DNA from: UBA4744 sp035282865
GTDB taxonomy: Bacteria; Actinomycetota; Acidimicrobiia; Spongiisociales; UBA4744
Direction: 5' to 3'
DNA: 36,638 nt
NCBI GenBank assembly: GCA_035282865.1
Contig: DATEVB010000231.1
Span: forward strand, 1-36,638
Shown: one piece after another, positions 1-7,438 of the stretch
Layout of the letters: the number at the start of each line of letters is the position of its first letter
Position numbering within the stretch: the first letter of the stretch is position 1
The notes under the pieces: model-generated
The model's input: only the letters and a program-made list of their open reading frames with translations
Database searches by the model: none
What the model was told of the DNA's origin: nothing
Position numbers and translations under genes: made by a program

Positions 1-780
1 GCGCCGGGAGAAGAGCCGGTGCGCGTCGATCTTCATGAGATGACCGTCAGGCGAGCCCGCCGCGAGTACCGGGTTCCTATCGAGTTCTCGCCCCTGGATG
101 AGCGAGACGGTTTCGACGAGACCGTGTTGGGGTATACCGCCGAACAGGCCGTCGCCGAGGCGAGCCGCTGCCTGGACTGCCATGAAATCTGCAGTCTGTG
201 CGTGGGGGTGTGCCCCAATATGGCCTTGATGACCTACGAGATGGACCCGTTCGCAGCCGCCCTCCCGGCGCTCAGCGTGGACGGAGCTAGGGTGGTGGCC
301 GGCGAGAAGCATGCCTATCGGGCAGTCCAGACCTTGCAAATCGCGGTGCTGACCGACTTCTGCAATGAGTGTGGCAACTGCACGACCGCCTGCCCGACCT
401 CCGGCGACCCTTACAAAGACAAGCCGCGTCTCTACCTCGATCGAGCCGATTTCGAGGCGGAGAAGGACAACGCCTTCATGATGTTCGCAGACGGGTCGAT
501 AGAGGGTCGCTGGAACGGAGAGACTCACCGGATGTCAGTGAACGGCGCCGTCGAGTACTCATCGCCCTCGTTCTCGGCCCGTCTCGACTCCGGGACGTTC
601 GGGTTGCTCGAGGCAACTCCCGGCCAAGGCACGGTCGACGGACAGGCGCTCTCCCTGGGACCGGCCGCCGACATGTTCGTCCTGTTGCGAGGCCTGCAGG
701 GTTCCATGGCCCACCTGCCGGTGATGAGCAACGATGGTGCATCCCGTGCCAGGATCGAGCACCCCGGCTACCAGGAGTAG
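1..780 (+). CDS. ygfK: YgfK-like Fe-S oxidoreductase, C-terminal part (5' truncated)
   Basis: The reading frame is open from base 1, so this is the last 259 residues of a longer protein. Two cysteine clusters are visible. One is CLDCHEIC followed by CVGVCPN (bases 169-213). The other is CNECGNC followed by CP (bases 361-393), then a GDPYKDK segment. The pattern matches, from memory, the C-terminal ferredoxin-like part of E. coli YgfK, a dihydropyrimidine-dehydrogenase-like protein annotated as putative selenate reductase subunit. YgfK is genetically linked to YgeW, carbamate kinase and purine/hydantoin enzymes, and both of those partners lie just downstream here. It probably passes electrons through two 4Fe-4S centres; the true substrate is unknown. 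It ends 14 bp from the convergent PLP-enzyme gene. A GTG at base 19 is an internal codon, not a supported start. Confidence 0.8.
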   Translation, partial: APGEEPVRVDLHEMTVRRARREYRVPIEFSPLDERDGFDETVLGYTAEQAVAEASRCLDCHEICSLCVGVCPNMALMTYEMDPFAAALPALSVDGARVVAGEKHAYRAVQTLQIAVLTDFCNECGNCTTACPTSGDPYKDKPRLYLDRADFEAEKDNAFMMFADGSIEGRWNGETHRMSVNGAVEYSSPSFSARLDSGTFGLLEATPGQGTVDGQALSLGPAADMFVLLRGLQGSMAHLPVMSNDGASRARIEHPGYQE

Positions 781-794
781 AGGCATAGGTGAAG

Positions 795-2255
795 CTATCC
801 CAAACCCACCTGCTGGTTGAACGCCACGATCAGTTCGTCGATGGGATCAACCATCGCCTGGATGGAGGTCCAGTAGTCGGGGTCGTACCACTGAGCCTGG
901 ATCTCCTGGTAGGTCTTGCCTTGCTGCTCAACCCACGTGTAGTACTTCAGGTTGTGGACCCGCTTGCGGTCGTAGTAGCCCAGCTCCTGGACATGATCGA
1001 TGCCCTGCCCGAGCAAGAAGTGGTGGAACGCGGCTGCCGCATCGAGGGTGGTGAACTCCCCACGCTCTTCGGTGAGCTCTCGCAGGCGGCTGCCGTACAT
1101 CTCCATCGAGTCGGTCCCGACGGTGATGATGACATCCTGGGAGCCCATCTCGTAGTACTTCGCCATCTTGATGGCCATGAGCATGTTGCCGATGCCGGAG
1201 ATGCCGAGTAGCGGCAATCTCGCGATCAGGTCGGGGGCCACTCCCTGGTCCGCCAGATAGGCGGCTCCGGCCGGCTCGTTGAACAAGCGGGTGAGGGCGA
1301 TGGTCGCTTCATCGTCCAGTCCGATGGCCATGTCCGTGTTCTTGACGTTGTGAATCCAGGGGATGTGCTTGTCGCCTATGCCTTCGATACGGTGCTCGCC
1401 GAATCCGTTGTACAGAATCGTCGGGCATTGGATGGCTTCGCCGGCGGCGATCTTGGAGTTGGGATAGAGCTGCTTGAGGTAATCGCCCGAAGCGATGGTC
1501 CCGGCGGAGCCGGTGGTCAGGGTCACGCCGCGGAACTCGTCTCCGGGCCTCATGGCGGCTTCGAGCACCTCGACCATGGCCGGACCGGTCACCGCGTAGT
1601 GCCACAGGTAATTCCCGAACTCGTCGAACTGGTTGAAGATCACTAGATCTTCCCCGGAGGCACGCAGTTCGTTGCACTTGTCGAAGATTTCCTTGACGTT
1701 CGACTCGGAACCCGGGGTCTTGATGATCTCGCCGGCGACGCTCTCCAACCAGCTGAACCGCTCCGCGCTCATGCCCTCGGGGAGGATGGCAATCGACTCG
1801 CAGCCCAGGAGGTTGGAGTCGTAGGCGCCTCCCCGGCAGTAGTTGCCCGTCGATGGCCAGACGGCTTTCTGGGTGACTGGATCGAACTGGCCGGTGACCA
1901 GTCGGGGAACCAGGCATCCGAAGGCCGCTCCGACTTTGTGGGCGCCGGTCGGGAACCACTTTCCCTCGAGGAGGAGAATCCTGGCCGATGTGCCGGTCAA
2001 TTCCGACGGAAGCTCGAGGTAATTCACCCGCCCGTAGCCACCGCCGCTGGGGGTCGGCACGTTATGCCAGGTGATCCGGAACAGGTTGCGTGGATCGAGG
2101 TCCCACAGTCCGACGGACTGGAGTTCCTGCCTGATGGAGTCGGGTACCAGGGAGGGATCGCGCATCTGCTTGAAGGTGGGGATGCGAATCGAACGTCTAT
2201 GTGCCTGTCCGGCCGCCGATTCCAGGGTCTTCTCGTGGATGGTGAGATCAATCAT
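795..2255 (-). CDS. PLP-dependent fold-type II enzyme, substrate unknown
   Basis: This 486-residue protein has the hallmarks of a fold-type II (tryptophan synthase beta / threonine synthase) enzyme. TGAHK gives the likely PLP lysine K107, and the same TGAHK string occurs in TrpB. STGN at 135-138 looks like the substrate or phosphate loop. Long N- and C-terminal extensions make it larger than cysteine synthase or YgeX-type diaminopropionate ammonia-lyase, and it does not resemble YgeX in sequence. It is the last gene of the leftward series after the PyrB-like protein, carbamate kinase and threonine-synthase-like enzyme, separated from the latter by a 127 bp repeat-bearing gap. An ACGAGG sequence 9 nt before the ATG can act as ribosome site. 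I infer an ammonia-lyase or beta-replacement step in the same catabolic pathway. The exact reaction cannot be read from sequence. Confidence 0.75.
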   Translation of the reverse strand: MIDLTIHEKTLESAAGQAHRRSIRIPTFKQMRDPSLVPDSIRQELQSVGLWDLDPRNLFRITWHNVPTPSGGGYGRVNYLELPSELTGTSARILLLEGKWFPTGAHKVGAAFGCLVPRLVTGQFDPVTQKAVWPSTGNYCRGGAYDSNLLGCESIAILPEGMSAERFSWLESVAGEIIKTPGSESNVKEIFDKCNELRASGEDLVIFNQFDEFGNYLWHYAVTGPAMVEVLEAAMRPGDEFRGVTLTTGSAGTIASGDYLKQLYPNSKIAAGEAIQCPTILYNGFGEHRIEGIGDKHIPWIHNVKNTDMAIGLDDEATIALTRLFNEPAGAAYLADQGVAPDLIARLPLLGISGIGNMLMAIKMAKYYEMGSQDVIITVGTDSMEMYGSRLRELTEERGEFTTLDAAAAFHHFLLGQGIDHVQELGYYDRKRVHNLKYYTWVEQQGKTYQEIQAQWYDPDYWTSIQAMVDPIDELIVAFNQQVGLG

Positions 2256-2382
2256 GTGAGAGCGCCTCGTCCTTCGTTGTTCGTTCCAAGTTCTTCGTTC
2301 TCATGGTCCACCGTTGGCGGTTGGCAGGTTGCCGCTTGCTGCAACCGCCAATTGCCAGTTGCCAACAGCCAACTTCCAACAC
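2256..2382. repeat. Intergenic spacer of degenerate repeat words
   Basis: The gap between two genes of the same series contains no gene. On the minus strand it is built from near-repeats such as TTGGCAACTGGCAATTGGC, GTTGGAAGTTGG and GAACGAACAACGAAGG. The 14-mer TCTCATGGTCCACC (2299-2312) recurs at 14088-14101. Related words occur in at least seven other spacers of this window. The nearby word GGGGAGTGGGAAGTAA runs through the stop codon of the threonine-synthase-like gene. No hairpin followed by a T-run is visible. Confidence 0.6.
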
Positions 2383-3645
2383 TTACTTCCCACTCCCCAT
2401 TGCCTCTTTCAGTGCTTCAAGGGTGGGTTCCACCACCATCGGCTCGGTCCCGGCGGCCGCCACGGCCTTCATGGCCGAGGCGACATCCTTGAGGCCGCTC
2501 CCGGTGGACAGCACAACGACCCGATCGTTGGGCCCGACCAAGCCTCGATCGACGGCGGCGATCAGGCCGGCATAGGCGGCAGCTCCGGCCGGCTCGGCGA
2601 ACACACCTGATCCGCGCGCCAGGGTGGGGACGGCCGCCAGAATGGCCCCGTCGCTCACCCGCAGGAATGCCCCGTCGGTTTCGATGACGGCGGCCATGGC
2701 CTTGATACGGTCGCGGGGAAGGTCGGCGGCGATCGAGTCGGCAACGGTATCCGCCGAGATCGGCGGCTTGGTCAGCACGTCTTCACCGCTTTCGAATGCT
2801 TGCACGAGGTAGTCGCTGCCGGCCGACTGAATTCCGTAGATGCGGGGCATGTGAGCGATCCAGCCCAGGGCGGTGGCGTCCTTCATCGCCTTGTGGACGC
2901 CACCGATGATCGATCCGTCACCGACGCTGACGAATATGGCGTCGGGGACTTTCCAGTCGAGTTGCTCGAGGATCTCGAGGCCGGCGGTCTTCTTGCCTTC
3001 TGTCATGTAGGGGTTGAATCCGGTGTTGCGGTTGTACCAACCGAACTCGGCAGCCGCTTCCATGCACAGCTCGAAAGCGTCGCCGTAGGTGCCCTTGACC
3101 AGCGCTACCGTCGAGCCGTAGGCGAGGAGTTGAGCGATCTTGGCTTGCGGGGCGGTCTGGGGAACGAAGATCACGTTCTTCTGGCCGATGCTGGCCGACA
3201 GTCCGCTCAGGGCGGCGGCAGCGTTCCCGGTGCTGGCGGTGGTCACTACCTCGCTGCCCGCTTCCCGGGCTTTGACGATGGCCATGGCGCTGGCGCGATC
3301 CTTCAGGGACGCGGTCGGTTGGCGGCCTTCGTCCTTCACCCATACCCGTCCGATCCCGAGAGCCTTGGCCAGGCGAGGCGTCTCGTAGGTGGGGGTTCCG
3401 CCCACCGTCAGCGGTGGGACGGCCGCGTCCGATGCCATGGGGAGGAGGGGCCGGTATCGCCACATCGTCGAGTCGCGCTCCTGGCGGAGCGACTCCCTCG
3501 AGATCCGGGAACCGATCAGGTCATAGTCGTAGCGGACGTCCAGGATGCCTTCGTTGCCGTGATCCGGGCAAACGTACCCGGCCTCTTCGGCCGGGTACAC
3601 AGTGCCACAAATCACACAGACGAGTCCGGTGACATGATCGATCAT
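2383..3645 (-). CDS. Threonine synthase-like PLP enzyme
   Basis: The protein has 420 residues. It begins with a zinc-ribbon-like segment (C10, C13, C26, H29), as in many archaeal-type threonine synthases. A fold-type II core follows, with the PLP lysine in TASLKDR (K115), the STGN loop at 138-141 and a glycine-rich VSVGDGS segment. The start at 3645 was chosen because its ATG overlaps the carbamate kinase stop (ATGA), implying translational coupling, and because residues upstream of it in the longer open frame are low-complexity antisense-type sequence. Its place between carbamate kinase and another PLP enzyme, away from any hom or thrB gene, suggests a catabolic role (a beta/gamma-elimination or ammonia-lyase type reaction) rather than housekeeping threonine synthesis; that is inference. 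The last codons (G-S-G-K-stop) coincide with an intergenic repeat word. Confidence 0.75.
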   Translation of the reverse strand: MIDHVTGLVCVICGTVYPAEEAGYVCPDHGNEGILDVRYDYDLIGSRISRESLRQERDSTMWRYRPLLPMASDAAVPPLTVGGTPTYETPRLAKALGIGRVWVKDEGRQPTASLKDRASAMAIVKAREAGSEVVTTASTGNAAAALSGLSASIGQKNVIFVPQTAPQAKIAQLLAYGSTVALVKGTYGDAFELCMEAAAEFGWYNRNTGFNPYMTEGKKTAGLEILEQLDWKVPDAIFVSVGDGSIIGGVHKAMKDATALGWIAHMPRIYGIQSAGSDYLVQAFESGEDVLTKPPISADTVADSIAADLPRDRIKAMAAVIETDGAFLRVSDGAILAAVPTLARGSGVFAEPAGAAAYAGLIAAVDRGLVGPNDRVVVLSTGSGLKDVASAMKAVAAAGTEPMVVEPTLEALKEAMGSGK

Positions 3646-4583
3646 GGAACTATCCAGGTTCCCGTGTCGCCTGCCATCGCTTTGGCGATGTTCTCGGGGT
3701 TGGTGATCAGCGCCCGCCGGCCGCCCCCCTCCAGGAACTGCACGACGGCTCGCATCTTGGGGGCCATCGATCCCTCCTTGAAGTGGGTCCCCTCGGCGAG
3801 ATGCTGTTTTACCTCGGCGAGCGTCATCCGGTCGACCCACTCCTGTTCGGGAGTGCCGAACCGAAGAGCGACTTTTTCGATTGCCGTTGAGATCAGGAGT
3901 AAGTCGGCGTTGATCTCGTTGGCAAGGAGGGCCGAGGCCAGGTCTTTGTCGATAACGGCGGCCAGCCCAGTCAGGTCGCCGTTCTCATCGGCTACCACAG
4001 GTATGCCCCCCCCACCGACCGCGATGACGATTACGCCTGCATCCATCAGGGTGCGGATGGCCTCGATCTCGACGATCCGGATCGGCATCGGGGACGCCAC
4101 AACGCGGCGCCAGCCGCGACCGGAATCTTCGATCACCGCCCAACCTTCCTGCTCGTGCCGCCGCTGGGCCTCTTCCCGATCGAAGAAGGTGCCGATCGGC
4201 TTGGACGGGTTCAGCATGGCAGGATCATCGGCGCTGACTTCAACCTGGGTGACAACCGTCACTACCTGCTTGGTAAGACCCATCGCCCGGAAATCGTTGA
4301 TCAAGTTCTGCTGCAGCATGTACCCGATGGCTCCCTGCGTGTCGGCGCCGCACACATCGAGCGGCACCTCGTGCAACTCGTGCCGGGACAGCTCCGACCG
4401 GCGCAGGATGAACCCGACCTGCGGGCCGTTGCCGTGCGAGATGGCCACGTCCCAACCGGCTTTGACCAGTTGGGCAATATGGTGATCGGTCTCCCCGACC
4501 GCCAGGTACTGATCCTGGACGGTCTGGTGGTCCTGGTCGGTGATCAGCGAGTTGCCACCGATGGCAATGACTGCTCTCGGCAT
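3642..4583 (-). CDS. arcC: Carbamate kinase
   Basis: This is a 313-residue amino-acid-kinase-fold protein of normal length for carbamate kinase. The N-terminal AIGGNSL loop (7-13), SHGNGPQVG (49-57), GGGGIPV and the C-terminal EGSMAPK and TNPENI segments are family signatures. It interconverts carbamoyl phosphate plus ADP with carbamate plus ATP, and in catabolic clusters it runs toward ATP. It starts 3 bp after the stop of the PyrB-like carbamoyltransferase, with GGAG overlapping that stop, and its own stop overlaps the next start. It is therefore tightly coupled to one transcarbamylase and divergently linked to a second (YgeW). The context matches E. coli yqeA next to ygeW more than an arginine-deiminase operon, since no arcA is present. 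Confidence 0.92.
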   Translation of the reverse strand: MPRAVIAIGGNSLITDQDHQTVQDQYLAVGETDHHIAQLVKAGWDVAISHGNGPQVGFILRRSELSRHELHEVPLDVCGADTQGAIGYMLQQNLINDFRAMGLTKQVVTVVTQVEVSADDPAMLNPSKPIGTFFDREEAQRRHEQEGWAVIEDSGRGWRRVVASPMPIRIVEIEAIRTLMDAGVIVIAVGGGGIPVVADENGDLTGLAAVIDKDLASALLANEINADLLLISTAIEKVALRFGTPEQEWVDRMTLAEVKQHLAEGTHFKEGSMAPKMRAVVQFLEGGGRRALITNPENIAKAMAGDTGTWIVP

Positions 4584-4586
4584 GGG

Positions 4587-5537
4587 CTACTCCGTGGCTC
4601 CGAGGACCAGGGCCAGCAGTGCCATCCGCATGACCACACCGTTGTAGGCCTCCTGCCAGTAGCGCGCATGCTTGAGCTGATCGACTTCGGGCAGCAGTTC
4701 GTCCATGCGGGGCAGGGAGTGCAGAACGATGGAGTCGCCCTTGGCCTTCTTCATGACTTCTTTGGTGATCCGGTAGTTATCGGGGGTGAACCCGTACTCG
4801 TCGGCCTTGTCCTGCCGGGATTGGGTGTAGTCGGGCTGGACGACCGGTTCCATGTAGAGGACGTCGGCTTCCTCGATCACCTCGTCGATGTGGTCTGCGA
4901 TACGCCACGAGGTTCCTTTTTCGTCCAGTTCGGCCAAGAACTCGGCGGTGGGGGACATGTCCGCCGGGGCGAGAATCACCATCTCGGCGTCGAACTGGCT
5001 GAGGGCATAACCGATGGAATGCATGGTGCGCATGCGGTGGTCACCGATGCAGACAAACGTCTTGCCATCGATGCTGCCGGCTTCCTTCTGCACGGTATAC
5101 AGGTCGGTGAGGACCTGTGTGGGGTGCTCGCCCCAACCGTCACCGGCATTGATCACCGGGATCGATGCCCAACGAGCGGCCTCATGCGGTGCGCCCTGCT
5201 GGAAGTGCCGCATGACCAGCACATCGCCGTAGTACTCCAGCATGTGCACGGTGTCCTTGATTGACTCCTGGTAGAAATCGCCGGCCCTGGTCATCTTGGC
5301 GTCCGAGAAACCGGTCACGTGCCCGCCGAGGCGGTGCATGGCCGCTTCGTGGGCGAGCCGGGTACGGGTCGACGGCTGGTAGAACGCCGTAACCATGGTC
5401 TTGTGGGCGAGGAGGTCGGTATTGCGCCGCTCCCGGGCAATCGGCTCGAGCCGGTCGGCAATCTCGAAGACGTGGAAGAACTCGTTGCGTTCGAAGTCCT
5501 TGAGCGACAGGATGTCCCGTCCTGCGAAGCTGCGCAT
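4587..5537 (-). CDS. Aspartate carbamoyltransferase-family protein (PyrB-like paralogue)
   Basis: The 316-residue length equals that of a PyrB catalytic chain. The carbamoyl-phosphate motif STRTR (56-60), GWGEHPTQ (134-141), RTMHS (170-174) and an HSLPRMDE segment (273-280) place it with ATCase rather than OTCase. Two departures are clear. The mobile 80s loop (75-95) lacks the lysine that in E. coli ATCase (K84) reaches into the neighbouring active site. The usual HPLPR is HSLPR, and the region before it has an extended QPDYTQSRQDK stretch. No pyrC, pyrD, carA or carB lies nearby, and carbamate kinase follows directly. I therefore infer a transcarbamylase working on a catabolic ureido compound rather than in pyrimidine synthesis. 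An AGAGGAG ribosome site precedes the ATG. Confidence 0.75.
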   Translation of the reverse strand: MRSFAGRDILSLKDFERNEFFHVFEIADRLEPIARERRNTDLLAHKTMVTAFYQPSTRTRLAHEAAMHRLGGHVTGFSDAKMTRAGDFYQESIKDTVHMLEYYGDVLVMRHFQQGAPHEAARWASIPVINAGDGWGEHPTQVLTDLYTVQKEAGSIDGKTFVCIGDHRMRTMHSIGYALSQFDAEMVILAPADMSPTAEFLAELDEKGTSWRIADHIDEVIEEADVLYMEPVVQPDYTQSRQDKADEYGFTPDNYRITKEVMKKAKGDSIVLHSLPRMDELLPEVDQLKHARYWQEAYNGVVMRMALLALVLGATE

Positions 5538-5621
5538 GTTGCACTCCTCTTGCTTGTCCGTCCCGGCGTCTCCGGGGGAGGAAACCCGCCACTGGACAGC
5601 GAGCGGGACCTCCTGTACGAT

Positions 5622-5640
5622 TTGTCATACAAGCATACAA
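5622..5640. promoter_or_regulatory. Candidate GntR operator
   Basis: TTGTCATACAAGCATACAA contains the palindromic arms TTGT/ACAA and a direct repeat CATACAA at 5626-5632 and 5634-5640. It sits in the divergent promoter region, just upstream of the -10 box of the gntR gene and about 85 bp before the opposite gene start. HutC-type regulators commonly bind AT-rich, partly palindromic sites in such positions. The minus-strand TTGTAT at 5640-5635 could also be the -35 of the leftward operon, 17 nt from TACAGG. Confidence 0.5.
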
Positions 5641-5662
5641 CATGATGACCCGACCGGCTAGT

Positions 5663-5668
5663 TAGGAT
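5663..5668 (+). promoter_or_regulatory. -10 box TAGGAT, leaderless type
   Basis: TAGGAT ends 7 nt before the gntR ATG, and there is no separate Shine-Dalgarno between them. This spacing is typical of leaderless transcripts in Actinobacteria and supports the start at 5676. Confidence 0.5.
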
Positions 5669-5675
5669 TCGCCCG

Positions 5676-6407
5676 ATGTTCACCCGCAGCCCCTCTCTCA
5701 CCGAGCAGGTGAAAGCGCATCTCAAAGAGAGGATCGTCGGTGGCGATTTTGAAGAGGGGCGAATCCCCTCCGAGACCGAGCTGGCGGCCGACCTCGGAGT
5801 CAGTCGGACCACCATCCGCGACGCACTGAGCCGGCTCGACCACGAAGGCACCATCTACCGCAAGCAGGGTGCCGGAACTTTCGTGAACCAGCCCGGCTTG
5901 CAGATCAGGTCGCGTCTCGAAGAGATCTGGTCGTACGAGAAGGTGCTGAGGGACCATGGCTACACACCTTCGGTGCGAGTCGGGGCGGTCCGGACCGAAC
6001 CGGCCGGCGAGCAGCTGGCCACCGACTTGAACCTCGAACCGGGCGAATCGGTGATCGTCATCGAGAAACTGTTCCTGGAGAACGATCTGCCGGTGGTCTT
6101 CACCATCAACCGCATTCCCCACCGGTTGGTGTCGGTACCCGTCGAGGCCTCGGACGGCAAAATGCCCCTCTATGAGTTGCTGGAGCGTCATTGCAGCCGG
6201 TTCCTGTCGTACTACCTGTCGGAGATCGTTCCGGTAGCGCTGGGGACCTTTGAGGCCGGGCAGCTCGGCGTCCCTCGCCGCACACCATCCCTCAGTTTCC
6301 AGGAGGTCGGCTTCGACCAGGACAACGAACCGGTAGTGAATGCCACCTCGTTTTTCAGAGATGACCTGCTCCGCTTCCGCCTCATCAGGCGGAAGGCCGG
6401 GGCCTGA
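5676..6407 (+). CDS. GntR-family regulator, HutC/UTRA type
   Basis: This is a 243-residue one-component regulator. Residues about 8-70 form the winged helix (SETELAADLGVSRTTIRDAL, then a G-A-G-T-F-V wing). Residues about 85-235 look like a UTRA ligand-binding domain. It is transcribed away from the PyrB-like operon and is the first gene of the ygeW-aminotransferase series, 13 bp ahead of ygeW. A candidate operator lies at 5622-5640 between the two divergent units, so it most likely controls both carbamoyltransferase operons and itself in response to a pathway intermediate. The ligand is unknown; UTRA domains bind sugars, amino-acid derivatives or urocanate in characterised members. Confidence 0.9.
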   Translation: MFTRSPSLTEQVKAHLKERIVGGDFEEGRIPSETELAADLGVSRTTIRDALSRLDHEGTIYRKQGAGTFVNQPGLQIRSRLEEIWSYEKVLRDHGYTPSVRVGAVRTEPAGEQLATDLNLEPGESVIVIEKLFLENDLPVVFTINRIPHRLVSVPVEASDGKMPLYELLERHCSRFLSYYLSEIVPVALGTFEAGQLGVPRRTPSLSFQEVGFDQDNEPVVNATSFFRDDLLRFRLIRRKAGA

Positions 6408-6420
6408 CCAAGGAGCACAC

Positions 6421-7395
6421 ATGCAGACGTACCTGCGCGGACGGGACATGATCACCACCCAGGAGTGGACCAAGGATGAGCTGGACACGATCATCGACGT
6501 GGCCCTCGATCTCAAACGCAAGCGGGCGCTCGGTGAATCGCACGCCCTCCTGCGCGACAAGGTGCTGGCCATGTTGTTCTTCTTCTCCAGCACTCGAACC
6601 CGGGCGAGCTTCGAGGCCGGCATGGCCCAATTGGGGGGACACGCCATGTTCCTCGACAGCACCAGCACTCAGATCGGCCACGGCGACACCTGGAAGGAGA
6701 TCGGAGAGATCCTGGGACGCTACGACGACGGCATCGCCATCCGTAACGTCGACTGGGGGATCGGCAACCAGTACATCCGGGCGGTAGCCGAGGCGAGCCG
6801 CACTCCAGTGCTCAACATGCAGTGTGATTGGTATCACCCCTTCCAGGCTCTGGCCGACCTGCTCACGATCATCGAACAGAAAGGCGACCCGCGCAAACTC
6901 ACGATCAACATGAGCTACGCCTACGCGGCCAGCTATCAGAAGCCGATCAGCGTCCCCCAGAGCCTGATCCTGCTCATGACCCGCTACGGGGCCAACGTCC
7001 GCCTGACCCACCCTCCCGAATTCAAGCTGATGCCCGATATCGTCGCTCAGGCTGAGGAAAATGCCGGGAAAGCACACGGCAGCTTCGAGATCGTCGAAGA
7101 CTTCGAAGAGGGAATGCGGGGCGCCGACGTCGTATACGCCAAGAGCTGGGGCTCGATGCTCACCACCGCCGACCACGAGGAATCGGCGAAGATCTCCCGG
7201 AAGTACACCGACTGGATCGCCGACGAGCGGCGCATGGCAATGGCCGACGAGGACGCCATATACATGCACCCGCTCCCGGCCGACCGCAACGTCGAAGTGA
7301 CCGATGGCGTCATCGACGGACATTGGAGCCGGGTGTTCGACCAGGCCGAGAACCGGCTGCACGTGCAGAAGGCGGTGATGGCCCTCACCATGTAG
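6421..7395 (+). CDS. ygeW: Knotted carbamoyltransferase, YgeW type
   Basis: The protein has 324 residues from the ATG preceded by AAGGAG; the open frame extends 27 codons further upstream without a ribosome site. It carries STRTR (57-61) for carbamoyl phosphate, QIGHGDT (84-90), HPFQ (139-142), SYQKPISVPQ (171-180) and HPLPADRN (283-290). The SY-KP-SVPQ loop with LMTR and a following THP agrees with my memory of E. coli YgeW and belongs to the knotted transcarbamylases. The C-terminus (AENRLHVQKAV) looks like N-acetylornithine carbamoyltransferase, so this is a shorter relative than the roughly 396-residue E. coli protein. YgeW's substrate is not settled. With carbamate kinase across the divergent promoter, it probably releases carbamoyl phosphate from a ureido compound. 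No arginine-synthesis genes are nearby. Confidence 0.8.
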   Translation: MQTYLRGRDMITTQEWTKDELDTIIDVALDLKRKRALGESHALLRDKVLAMLFFFSSTRTRASFEAGMAQLGGHAMFLDSTSTQIGHGDTWKEIGEILGRYDDGIAIRNVDWGIGNQYIRAVAEASRTPVLNMQCDWYHPFQALADLLTIIEQKGDPRKLTINMSYAYAASYQKPISVPQSLILLMTRYGANVRLTHPPEFKLMPDIVAQAEENAGKAHGSFEIVEDFEEGMRGADVVYAKSWGSMLTTADHEESAKISRKYTDWIADERRMAMADEDAIYMHPLPADRNVEVTDGVIDGHWSRVFDQAENRLHVQKAVMALTM

Positions 7396-7438
7396 GAGGG
7401 CGACCCGGTCGAGGTCACCAGAGGGAAAGGTACGAGGC

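Noticed and set aside
3646..3840. A 65-codon N-terminal extension of the threonine-synthase-like gene
   Set aside because: It lies inside the carbamate kinase gene and is Arg/Gly-rich; the ATGA-coupled ATG at 3645 begins directly at the zinc-ribbon domain.
2800..4485. A 561-codon plus-strand open frame
   Set aside because: It is antisense to the threonine-synthase-like and carbamate kinase genes, both with full family motifs. Its translation is compositionally odd and matches nothing recognisable; GC-rich coding DNA often opens the opposite strand.
4587..5537. Ornithine carbamoyltransferase of an arginine-deiminase pathway
   Set aside because: The C-terminal motif is of HxLPR-D-E type (ATCase), not HCLP, and no arginine deiminase gene accompanies the carbamate kinase.
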